Shown in pieces: positions 7,689 to 14,096 of a stretch of DNA of 26,619 nt. The stretch is from Pseudomonadota bacterium (lineage in GTDB: Bacteria; Pseudomonadota; Gammaproteobacteria; Pseudomonadales; Azotimanducaceae): assembly GCA_027622495.1 (NCBI GenBank), contig JAQBYL010000007.1, positions 1 to 26,619 on the forward strand, in the 5' to 3' direction. Position 1 is the stretch's first letter. Each line of letters opens with the position of its first letter. Position numbers and translations under genes: made by a program. The notes under the pieces are model-generated. The model had not been told where the DNA came from. It was given only the letters and a program-made list of their open reading frames with translations, and did not search any database.

Positions 7689-7910
7689 ATGCGCATGAAA
7701 CGCAAAGACCGGTTACCCCGCACGCTGCTGCTTGCCACTGCGTTAGTGGGGGCGGGTCTTTACTGGCTGATCGATGTGTTCGGGCTGGATCACGATGAGC
7801 TCTTGAATTTTGTTGGATTGAGCCTGCTGCTGGTCGCCGCGATGGTTGGTCTCGCTTTAGTGGGCGTGCTGGTGCTGCGGGTGATCCGCAGGCTCTTTCG
7901 AAAAGACTAG
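7689..7910 (+). CDS. small two-helix membrane protein, unknown function
   Basis: The ATG at 7689 follows GAGGA in 7677-7684 and gives 73 residues. The protein begins with a basic segment (MRMKRKDRLPR), then two hydrophobic helices at about residues 12-28 and 41-63, and ends with a basic tail (RRLFRKD). The basic ends suggest both termini face the cytoplasm. I do not recognise the family and assign no function. A second ATG at 7695 is possible. The gene is convergent with signal peptidase I, and its ribosome site lies at the edge of the pentapeptide-repeat remnant, which is read the other way. Confidence 0.75.
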   Translation: MRMKRKDRLPRTLLLATALVGAGLYWLIDVFGLDHDELLNFVGLSLLLVAAMVGLALVGVLVLRVIRRLFRKD

Positions 7911-7949
7911 GTCGGTGGCGTCAGGCGGAATCGATCGGCCGCCAACGAC
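7911..7949. terminator. possible shared hairpin between convergent genes
   Basis: GTCGGTGGCG (7911-7920) and CGCCAACGAC (7940-7949) are inverted repeats apart from two central bases, and GGCGG (7924-7928) can pair with CCGCC (7939-7943) as an alternative. The element fills the gap between the small membrane protein gene and lepB, which converge here. There is no T run, so a Rho-independent role is doubtful. Confidence 0.3.
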
Positions 7950-7951
7950 AC

Positions 7952-8686
7952 TTACGGCAGGTCCTCAAAAAACCGATCGAGCCTGGGCGCGTAGTAGTTG
8001 TCGTAGTCGAGCGAGAAGGCAATTGTACTGGCCTTGCCGAGGATACGATCGCGGCTGACAAAGCCGATGATGCGCGAGTCGCTGGAATTGTCGCGATTGT
8101 CGCCCATCATCAGATAGTGGTCGGCGGGAACCTCGGTTGCGCTGAAGGAAGTCTGTACCGCAGGTCGGGCCATGCGTGAGCGCATGACCAGGCGGCTGCT
8201 GCCTAAAACGCTTTCCCGGTAGACTTGGTAGTGCACGTTGTCGGTGAACGCGAGAGCGGCAAGCTCAGACCTGTCGACTTCGTCGTAGTGGGCGGGTTTG
8301 CCGTTCACGATCAGGTGGTTGTCGCGCAGTTCCACTACATCACCGGGCACACCGATGATGCGTTTTACTAAGAGACGCTCATCAGCAGGTGAATTGAACG
8401 TCACCACATCGCCACGCTCCGGCTGGTGCCAGCTGACAACATTCTGAAGAGTGAACGGCACACGCAGACTGTAAGCCAGTTTGTCGACGACGATCCGATC
8501 TCCCACCAGGATCGATGGGATCATGGAACCCGAGGGGACCTGGTTCCAATCGGCGATCGCCGAACGGAACAGCAGCATGACTGCGACGAACAGCACAAAC
8601 CCGCGCCAGTCGCGCCACAGCCGGATATAGGTCGTCTGGTTCAGCACGGCGCTCTCACGTGGTGGTGAATGTTCATCGAACCGCAC
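7952..8686 (-). CDS. lepB: signal peptidase I
   Basis: The enzyme cleaves signal peptides from exported proteins at the outer face of the inner membrane. The frame from GTG 8686 gives 244 residues. One transmembrane helix lies at about 29-45 (GFVLFVAVMLLF). The catalytic Ser54 is in VPSGSM and the general base Lys108 in LLVKRIIGVPGD. The C-terminal box MMGDNRDNSSDSR is also intact. GTG at 8647 (residue 14), preceded by GAGAG, is an alternative and perhaps better start, giving 231 residues. E. coli LepB has 324 residues and two membrane helices; this shorter one-helix form is common in bacteria. It is not next to lepA or rnc here, so it may be an additional copy. The DUF1244 gene lies 27 bp upstream on the same strand. 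Confidence 0.95.
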   Translation of the reverse strand: MRFDEHSPPRESAVLNQTTYIRLWRDWRGFVLFVAVMLLFRSAIADWNQVPSGSMIPSILVGDRIVVDKLAYSLRVPFTLQNVVSWHQPERGDVVTFNSPADERLLVKRIIGVPGDVVELRDNHLIVNGKPAHYDEVDRSELAALAFTDNVHYQVYRESVLGSSRLVMRSRMARPAVQTSFSATEVPADHYLMMGDNRDNSSDSRIIGFVSRDRILGKASTIAFSLDYDNYYAPRLDRFFEDLP

Positions 8687-8713
8687 TCGGCACCCGATTA
8701 CAAGGCGCAGATG

Positions 8714-9034
8714 TCAGTGGTTTTGTTTGTCGAATGTGGCTTTCTGCTGATCGGACGCTTCGGTCTGATAGCGATCTTTCCAGTCGCTGTAAGGCATACC
8801 GTAGACTCTTTCGCGCGCGCTTTCATAGTCGATGTCGATCCCACGGTCCTCTGCTGCCGCCCGGTACCATTTAGACAGGCAGTTGCGGCAGAAACCAGCC
8901 AGGTTCATGAGGTCGATGTTCTGCACATCTTTGCGCTCATCCAGATGAGCGAGCAGCTGACGGAACGCGGCGGCTTCCAGTTCAGTTTGAGTTTGTTTGT
9001 CGGTGTCTGTTCCGGGCATGAAGCATGTGCTCAT
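8714..9034 (-). CDS. DUF1244 family protein
   Basis: The frame from ATG 9034 gives 106 residues; an ATG at 9019 (MPGTDTDKQ) is equally plausible, and neither has a good ribosome site. The hallmark stretch NIDLMNLAGFCRNCLSKWY, with a CxxC pair, and the following YGMPYSDWK match what I remember of DUF1244, a small cytoplasmic family of unknown function in proteobacteria. The CxxC could bind a metal or take part in redox chemistry, which is inference only. The frame stays open upstream to 9472 antisense to terC, but that part does not resemble the family. It precedes lepB by 27 bp and may be cotranscribed with it. Confidence 0.88.
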   Translation of the reverse strand: MSTCFMPGTDTDKQTQTELEAAAFRQLLAHLDERKDVQNIDLMNLAGFCRNCLSKWYRAAAEDRGIDIDYESARERVYGMPYSDWKDRYQTEASDQQKATFDKQNH

Positions 9035-9154
9035 AACTTGATGGTGTGATGGTAAACGAATCTCGTGAGCATACCCAAGGACGCAGTGGTGAAGATATGA
9101 TTCAATCCGAACAACGGCTGCGGTAATGCCGAGAGGATTGGCCGAGGGGATTGA

Positions 9155-9907
9155 ATGGACTTTTTGCTTGACCCGCATATCTGGAGTGCGTTCCTCACAC
9201 TCACCGTGCTTGAGATCGTCCTCGGCATCGACAACATCATTTTCATCTCCATTCTTACCAGCCGCCTGCCCGCGCACCAGCAGGCCCGCGGCCGTTACAT
9301 CGGCCTCGGGCTTGCGATGTTCATGCGGATCGGCCTGCTGCTTTCCATTGCCTGGATCATGCGTCTTGATGTGGTCCTGATCTCGATGTTCGGGCAGCAG
9401 ATCACCGCCAGAGAGCTGATCCTGCTCGGCGGGGGTGCGTTTTTGATGACCAAGGCCGTGCGCGAGATCCACAACTCGCTGGAAGGTTCACAGGGTAATG
9501 GGCAGACCATCAGGACGCTGGGTTTCTATGCGGTCCTGGCGCAGATCGTGGTTGTTGATCTTGTGTTTTCGCTTGATTCTGTCATCACCGCCGTCGGTCT
9601 GGTCGATGAGGTTCCGGTCATGGTTGCGGCGATCGTGACCGCGGTCCTGGTGATGATGCTCGCTTCTGGCCCGGTGAGTGCGTTTGTTGAAGAACATCCA
9701 ACGATCAAAATGCTCGCGCTTTCGTTCCTGATCCTGATCGGGGTCACGCTGCTCGGCGAAGGGTTGGAGATCCACACCCCCAAGGGCTATATCTATTTCG
9801 CCATGGCTTTTTCGTTTGGTGTAGAGATGCTCAACATCCGGGTCAAACGCAGGCGTGCGGCGCCAGTCAGACTGCGGAAAACGCAGCTGACCGATCTGAT
9901 GTCGTAG
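9155..9907 (+). CDS. TerC-family integral membrane protein
   Basis: The ATG at 9155 follows GAGGGGA and gives 250 residues with about seven hydrophobic helices. The family signatures are the two acidic membrane motifs VLGIDNIIFIS (about residues 23-33) and VFSLDSVITAVG in the second half. TerC-family proteins are inner-membrane proteins, and several are linked to manganese efflux or to metal loading of exported enzymes; the substrate here is not known. A Mn2+-sensing yybP-ykoY riboswitch, which precedes some relatives, was looked for upstream and not seen. The C-terminal tail is basic and cytoplasmic (RVKRRRAAPVRLRK). The gene converges with yaaA over 17 bp. Confidence 0.92.
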   Translation: MDFLLDPHIWSAFLTLTVLEIVLGIDNIIFISILTSRLPAHQQARGRYIGLGLAMFMRIGLLLSIAWIMRLDVVLISMFGQQITARELILLGGGAFLMTKAVREIHNSLEGSQGNGQTIRTLGFYAVLAQIVVVDLVFSLDSVITAVGLVDEVPVMVAAIVTAVLVMMLASGPVSAFVEEHPTIKMLALSFLILIGVTLLGEGLEIHTPKGYIYFAMAFSFGVEMLNIRVKRRRAAPVRLRKTQLTDLMS

Positions 9908-9924
9908 AGCGAGCCCAGTGCGCC

Positions 9925-10698
9925 TCAGGGTGCGTCGCGCAGGAATACCCAGTGATCGCCCTGGGATTCGGCTTCTGAGAATGTGTAGCCTTCGCTGTTG
10001 AAGCCTTTTAGACCTTTCAGGGAGCTAATGCGGTTCTGCACCATGTAGCGAACCATCAGACCGCGGGCTTTTTTGGCAGAAAATGAGATGAAGCGAACCT
10101 CGCCGTCTCTTCGCTCTTTGAAAGTCGGCGTGATGATGCGGGCGTTAATCCGCGCCGGGTCAATGGATGCGTAATATTCCTGCGACGCCAGGTTGATGAG
10201 GATCGGCTTGGGCTCGGCTTGCAGCGCCTGGTTGACGGCGTCGGTGATGGTCTCGCCCCAGAAACCATACAGATTGGTGCCTCTGGTGGTTTGGAGCGCA
10301 GTGCCCATTTCCAGACGATAGGGCTGAATCAGATCCAGGGGGCGCAAGAGCCCATAAAGGCCAGACAGAATTCGCACGCGTTTCTGCATCCAGGTGATAT
10401 CGCGGGTGGTGAGGTTGTGCGCCTGCAGGCCCATGTAGACGTCGCCGTTGAAGGCAAACACGGCCGCCTTGGCATTGCGCGCATCAAACGGGGTATGCCA
10501 CTGTGCATAGCGCTGGTGGTTGAGGTCGGCCAGATCGGCACTGATGTGCATCAACCGGGCAATCTCTGCCGGTGCCATTTTGCGTAATTCGCTGATCAGG
10601 GTTTTTGACTCCTGCAGAAATCCTGGCAGGCTGTGTTTAGACGCAGGTGATGGGGCCTGGAAGTCCAGTCTTTTCGCGGGCGAAATCAGAGCTAACAT
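9925..10698 (-). CDS. yaaA: peroxide stress protein YaaA
   Basis: The ATG at 10698 gives 257 residues, close to the 258 of E. coli YaaA. It opens with the family signature LALISPAKRLDF, and SGLYGLLRPLDLIQPYRLEM and FISFSAKKARG are typical blocks. In E. coli YaaA (DUF328) limits intracellular iron and oxidative DNA damage during hydrogen peroxide stress and has been described as binding DNA. An upstream extension in frame reaches 10815 but runs into the divergent PP2C gene and lacks family similarity. The ribosome site is a modest GGA eight bases upstream. Only 45 bp separate it from the PP2C start, so their promoters must overlap or lie within the neighbouring genes. Confidence 0.96.
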   Translation of the reverse strand: MLALISPAKRLDFQAPSPASKHSLPGFLQESKTLISELRKMAPAEIARLMHISADLADLNHQRYAQWHTPFDARNAKAAVFAFNGDVYMGLQAHNLTTRDITWMQKRVRILSGLYGLLRPLDLIQPYRLEMGTALQTTRGTNLYGFWGETITDAVNQALQAEPKPILINLASQEYYASIDPARINARIITPTFKERRDGEVRFISFSAKKARGLMVRYMVQNRISSLKGLKGFNSEGYTFSEAESQGDHWVFLRDAP

Positions 10699-10743
10699 GA
10701 CGATCCATTGCTGTTTAAGCAGATATTTTAACGGAAAAGCCGA

Positions 10744-11454
10744 TTGGAAATAGTTTCTCGAAGTGATCGAGGCAGAGTTCGGACCAACAACGAGGATGCG
10801 GTCGCGATCGGCCAATCTGAGGATGTGGCGGTTCTGGCCGATGGGATGGGGGGTCTGAATGCCGGTGAGGTTGCCGCAACGCTTGCGGTCCAGCGGGTGT
10901 TACAGGCGCTTCCGTCGGCGGGTTCTGTGACCGAAGAAACCCTGCGCGACGCGGTACGGCAGGCGAATCTGGCGGTATTTGAACGATCCAGATCAAAATC
11001 GGATTACGCCATGATGGGCACCACCTTAGTGGTCTGGGTGCATACCGGCGGGCGTGCCTGTCTCGTTGCCAATGTCGGTGACAGTCGCGGCTATCAGTTC
11101 GCGGACGGGACGTTGTCTCGGATCACGCACGATCACTCGCTGGTCCAGGAGCTGGTCGATGATGGCCTGATCAGTGCAGAAGAAGCCCTGACCGCACCCA
11201 ATCGGAACATCATTACCCGGGCAGTGGGCCTTGATGCAAAGGTGGATGTCGACGTATTCAAGATCCGGCGTGTGCCGGGTGATCTGATCCTGCTGTGCAG
11301 CGATGGCCTGACCGATCTGGTGCACGACCCGGCCATTACCCGCATTCTCAATGAAGCTGCAAGCATTGGTCTGGAGGTGGTGGCAGACAAGCTCATCGCT
11401 ACGGCAAACCAGGCGGGTGGCCTGGACAACATCACAGTAGTGCTGATCCGCTGA
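10744..11454 (+). CDS. PP2C-family serine/threonine protein phosphatase
   Basis: The protein removes phosphate from Ser or Thr residues using two metal ions. All core motifs are present in 236 residues: GRVRTNNEDA (metal-binding Glu17, Asp18), LADGMGG (Asp33, Gly34), MGTTLVV, NVGDSRGY, DHSLVQELVDDG, ITRAVG, LLCSDGLTD (Asp187) and GGLDNITVV (Asp228). Start is TTG 10744, after GGAAAAG at 10733-10739; the conserved core begins 10 residues in, leaving no room for a much later start. No membrane segment is seen. In bacteria such PrpC/PphA-like phosphatases often oppose an Hanks-type kinase. None is adjacent, but one forms the front of the giant sensor kinase later in the window; any link is inference. 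Confidence 0.94.
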   Translation: MEIVSRSDRGRVRTNNEDAVAIGQSEDVAVLADGMGGLNAGEVAATLAVQRVLQALPSAGSVTEETLRDAVRQANLAVFERSRSKSDYAMMGTTLVVWVHTGGRACLVANVGDSRGYQFADGTLSRITHDHSLVQELVDDGLISAEEALTAPNRNIITRAVGLDAKVDVDVFKIRRVPGDLILLCSDGLTDLVHDPAITRILNEAASIGLEVVADKLIATANQAGGLDNITVVLIR

Positions 11455-11461
11455 GAGTTCG

Positions 11462-11467
11462 TATAAT
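11462..11467 (+). promoter_or_regulatory. -10 element of a probable sigma-70 promoter for bolA-trhO
   Basis: A perfect TATAAT lies 54 bp before the BolA start, just after the PP2C stop. The -35 region is poor (TAGTGC at 11438-11443 with an 18-base spacer). The bases after the -10 are GC-rich (GCGCGCCC), like discriminators of growth-rate-controlled promoters. The promoter would drive bolA and trhO. Confidence 0.55.
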
Positions 11468-11520
11468 GCGCGCCCTTTTAACTAGCCGCGCGCGTTAAAG
11501 AACCGTGTGCGCTTGAGATT

Positions 11521-11859
11521 ATGTCTATTACTTCTGTGATTGAGACCAAGCTGGCTGAAGGTCTGAACCTTGACCATCTCGAGGTGGTGAACGAAAGCGG
11601 CAATCACAATGTGCCGGCTGGCTCCGAAAGTCATTTCAAAGTGGTTCTGGTCACGGCTGAGTTTACCGGTCAGCGCCTGCTGCAAAGGCATCGCCGGGTC
11701 AATGAGCTGCTGGCCACCGAACTTGCAGATCATATTCACGCCCTGGCGATCCACACCTTCACGCCGCACGAGTGGCAGGCTCGTTTTGGTCAGGCGCCCA
11801 TGTCGCCGCCCTGCATGGGGGGTTCGGCCGCAGGCGAGAGCACGGCTGGGGCGACTTAA
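11521..11859 (+). CDS. BolA family protein
   Basis: The 112-residue product has the BolA fold signature: a VNESGNHNVPAGSESHFKVV block (about residues 23-42), then a strand-helix region with QRHRRVNELLATEL and HALAIHTFTPHEW. BolA proteins partner monothiol glutaredoxins in iron-sulfur or iron signalling, and some act as transcription regulators affecting cell shape. A tail of about 25 residues rich in Gly, Ala and Pro follows the domain. The ATG at 11521 has only a weak GAG upstream. It is followed by trhO after 2 bp and is almost surely cotranscribed with it. Confidence 0.93.
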   Translation: MSITSVIETKLAEGLNLDHLEVVNESGNHNVPAGSESHFKVVLVTAEFTGQRLLQRHRRVNELLATELADHIHALAIHTFTPHEWQARFGQAPMSPPCMGGSAAGESTAGAT

Positions 11860-11861
11860 AT

Positions 11862-12809
11862 ATGCGAGTTGCAACCTTCTACCGTTTTGTTGAGATCGAT
11901 GCGCCGGAGCAGTTACGCGCCGAACTTAATCAGCATGGTCATCGGCTGGGGCTCAAAGGCACGATCCTGATTGCCGCAGAGGGCATCAATGCAACGATTA
12001 CCGGGTGTGGCGAAGCGCTTGCGGAGCTCAACCAACTGCTTGGCAATGATCCGCGTTTCGCAGATCTGCCGGTCAAGTATTCGGATGCCGATGTCGACAA
12101 TCCGGTTTTTCACCGGTTTAAAGTCCGTCTCCGACCGGAGATCGTCAGCTTCGGGCAGCCGCAGATAAAACCGGCTGCACGCACTGGGGAACATGTGGAC
12201 CCGCGACGCTGGAATGAGCTGCTGGAAGACCCTGACGTGATAGTGATCGACACCCGCAACCGCTACGAAATCGGCATCGGGACCTTTGCTGGTGCGGTTA
12301 ATCCAAACACAACATCGTTCAGAGAATTTGCCGGGTTTGTTGAGCGAGAACTCGATCCCGCGACCTCCCCCAGGGTTGCCATGTGCTGCACCGGAGGTAT
12401 TCGCTGCGAAAAGGCCTCTGCCTACATGTTGCAGAAAGGTTTTGCGGAAGTTTATCAACTCGACGGTGGCATTCTGCAATACCTGGAAAACGTCGACCCA
12501 AATGACAATCGCTGGCACGGCGAGTGCTTTGTTTTTGATCAGCGGATATCAGTGGATCCGGAGCTTAAGCAGGGACGCTACCAGCAGTGTTTTGCCTGCC
12601 GGTCGCCGTTGTCGATTTTAGATCGACGCTCCCCTGCTTACGTGGAAGGGGTCAGCTGTCCGCACTGTATCGATAACCTGTCGGAAAAACAGAAAAGCGG
12701 TTTCGCTGAGCGGCAAAGGCAGGTTCAACTTGCGCTGTTGCGGGGCGAGGCACATATCGGCGCCGCACAGCTATCAGACGCCGGCGGGAAGCGCCGCAAC
12801 CCAACCTGA
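11862..12809 (+). CDS. trhO: tRNA uridine(34) hydroxylase TrhO, rhodanese-like
   Basis: TrhO (YceA) makes 5-hydroxyuridine at the wobble position of certain tRNAs by an oxygen-dependent route. From ATG 11862 it has 315 residues. The N-terminal region includes the family block LKGTILIAAEGIN (31-43). The rhodanese domain follows, with the active-site loop CTGGIRCEKA (Cys176, Cys182). A C-terminal cysteine-rich segment shows CFAC and CPHC. E. coli TrhO has about 350 residues. The frame stays open upstream inside bolA, but the family begins at MRVATFYRF. The stop abuts that of tesA: TGA of trhO at 12807-12809 is followed at once by the tesA stop on the other strand. Confidence 0.95.
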   Translation: MRVATFYRFVEIDAPEQLRAELNQHGHRLGLKGTILIAAEGINATITGCGEALAELNQLLGNDPRFADLPVKYSDADVDNPVFHRFKVRLRPEIVSFGQPQIKPAARTGEHVDPRRWNELLEDPDVIVIDTRNRYEIGIGTFAGAVNPNTTSFREFAGFVERELDPATSPRVAMCCTGGIRCEKASAYMLQKGFAEVYQLDGGILQYLENVDPNDNRWHGECFVFDQRISVDPELKQGRYQQCFACRSPLSILDRRSPAYVEGVSCPHCIDNLSEKQKSGFAERQRQVQLALLRGEAHIGAAQLSDAGGKRRNPT

Positions 12810-13418
12810 TCAGCCCTCTTTGAGGGCCTCAACGATAAGTGGCCAGATCGTGTCGAGCAGCATGGGCTGAGCCTCGGCGGTGGGGTGAATGCCATCGCCC
12901 TGCATGAGTTCCGGTTTGAGCGCCACCGTTTCCATAAAAAACGGCACCAGTTTCAGATTGTGTTCGGTGGCGATGTCCTGGAACAGCTGGGTGAATGCGT
13001 CGGTGTAGCGACGTCCGTAGTTGGGCGGGATCTGCATGCCAACCAGAATGATCTGCCGCATATTGGGGTCGGCGGTGGTCACGATGTTCTGCAGATTCTC
13101 GCGGATTCGTTCGATCGGATAACCGCGCAAACCGTCGTTCCCACCCAGCTCGATGATGACAATCGATGGGTTGTGCAGGTCCAGTGCCTGTGGCAACCGG
13201 GCGAGGCCACCGCCGGTGGTCTCCCCGCTGATGCTCGCGTTGACCACCTGAAAATTTGAGGCCTGCTCCGCCAGTCGATTTTCAAGCAGGGCCACCCAGC
13301 CGGTTTCGCGTTGAATCCCATAGGCTGCGCTGATACTGTCGCCGAGCACCAGAACGGTCGATGCTTTGTCGGAATTGGCAAACGTCGGCGGAGCAATCGC
13401 ACACACCCAGCAGTACAT
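12810..13418 (-). CDS. tesA: TesA-like SGNH-hydrolase (thioesterase I / arylesterase)
   Basis: The enzyme hydrolyses acyl thioesters and esters, usually in the periplasm. From ATG 13418 it has 202 residues, with the SGNH blocks in order: GDSIS (nucleophile Ser28), NASISGETT (Gly65), LGGNDGLRG (Asn94) and DGIHP (Asp175, His178). GLARLP and PPNYGRRY are TesA-typical. The predicted signal sequence (about residues 1-14, ending PTFA) is short and lacks the usual basic n-region, so export is less certain or the start is misplaced; the open frame reaches 13715, but that extension lies antisense to ybbA and is not signal-like. E. coli tesA is likewise divergent from ybbA. Only 6 bp separate the two starts here. 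Confidence 0.93.
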   Translation of the reverse strand: MYCWVCAIAPPTFANSDKASTVLVLGDSISAAYGIQRETGWVALLENRLAEQASNFQVVNASISGETTGGGLARLPQALDLHNPSIVIIELGGNDGLRGYPIERIRENLQNIVTTADPNMRQIILVGMQIPPNYGRRYTDAFTQLFQDIATEHNLKLVPFFMETVALKPELMQGDGIHPTAEAQPMLLDTIWPLIVEALKEG

Positions 13419-13424
13419 CAGCTT

Positions 13425-14096
13425 ATGAAAGAAACAGTGATCCGAGGGACGCAAATAGGCAAAGTTGTTCCGACTGCCGAAGGGGAACTGACGATCTTGG
13501 ACGGCATCGATCTCGAAATCAATGCAGGCGAAAGCGTCGCCATCGTGGGGGCATCGGGCTCGGGGAAAACCACCTTGCTCGGCATTCTGGCGGGGCTCGA
13601 CCTGCCCAGTTCCGGAGCGGTGCACCTTGCTGGCAAAGAAATTACAGCCATGGATGAAGAGGCGCGGGCGCTGGTTCGCGGGGAGCATGTCGGCTTCGTC
13701 TTTCAGACCTTTCAACTTCTTGCCAGTCTGACTGCGCTTGAGAATGTGATGTTGCCTGCTGAGCTGCGTGGCGACAGTGCGGCTCGCACACAGGCGCTCG
13801 CGCTGCTGGAAAAGGTGGGTCTGTCAGCGCGGGCCACGCATTATCCCCGACAGTTATCCGGTGGCGAACAACAGCGTGTCGCCATGGCGCGAGCCTTTGC
13901 CTCCAATCCGGACATTCTGTTTGCCGATGAGCCAACCGGAAATCTTGATACCGTGACGGGGCAGAAAATTATCGACCTGCTGTTCGACCTGAACGAAGAG
14001 TTCGGCACCACGCTCATTTTAGTGACCCACGATGACCGGCTTGCTGGTCGCTGTACCCGTATATGCGAACTGCGCGCCGGGGAGATGCTTCGATGA
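13425..14096 (+). CDS. ybbA: ABC transporter ATP-binding protein YbbA
   Basis: This is the ATPase of a MacB/LolD-type exporter or lipid-handling complex. ATG 13425 gives 223 residues. Walker A GASGSGKT is at 42-49, the Q-loop in FVFQTFQL, the signature LSGGEQQ at 144-150, Walker B ILFADEP at 164-170 and the switch His202. The first 100 residues follow E. coli YbbA closely in pattern, including MDEEARA. An in-frame extension to 13311 overlaps tesA antisense and is rejected. Its stop overlaps the permease start (ATGA, 14093-14096), so the two subunits are translationally coupled. The exact cargo is not settled in the family; the tesA neighbourhood has led to suggestions of lipid or acyl substrates. 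Confidence 0.95.
   Translation: MKETVIRGTQIGKVVPTAEGELTILDGIDLEINAGESVAIVGASGSGKTTLLGILAGLDLPSSGAVHLAGKEITAMDEEARALVRGEHVGFVFQTFQLLASLTALENVMLPAELRGDSAARTQALALLEKVGLSARATHYPRQLSGGEQQRVAMARAFASNPDILFADEPTGNLDTVTGQKIIDLLFDLNEEFGTTLILVTHDDRLAGRCTRICELRAGEMLR

Noticed and set aside
9040..9154. yybP-ykoY manganese riboswitch before the TerC-family gene
   Set aside because: The conserved riboswitch core sequences were looked for and not seen; only a ribosome site is evident.
9035..9472. N-terminal extension of the DUF1244 frame to 9472
   Set aside because: This part is antisense to terC, is rich in charged residues and does not resemble the family; DUF1244 proteins are about 100 residues.
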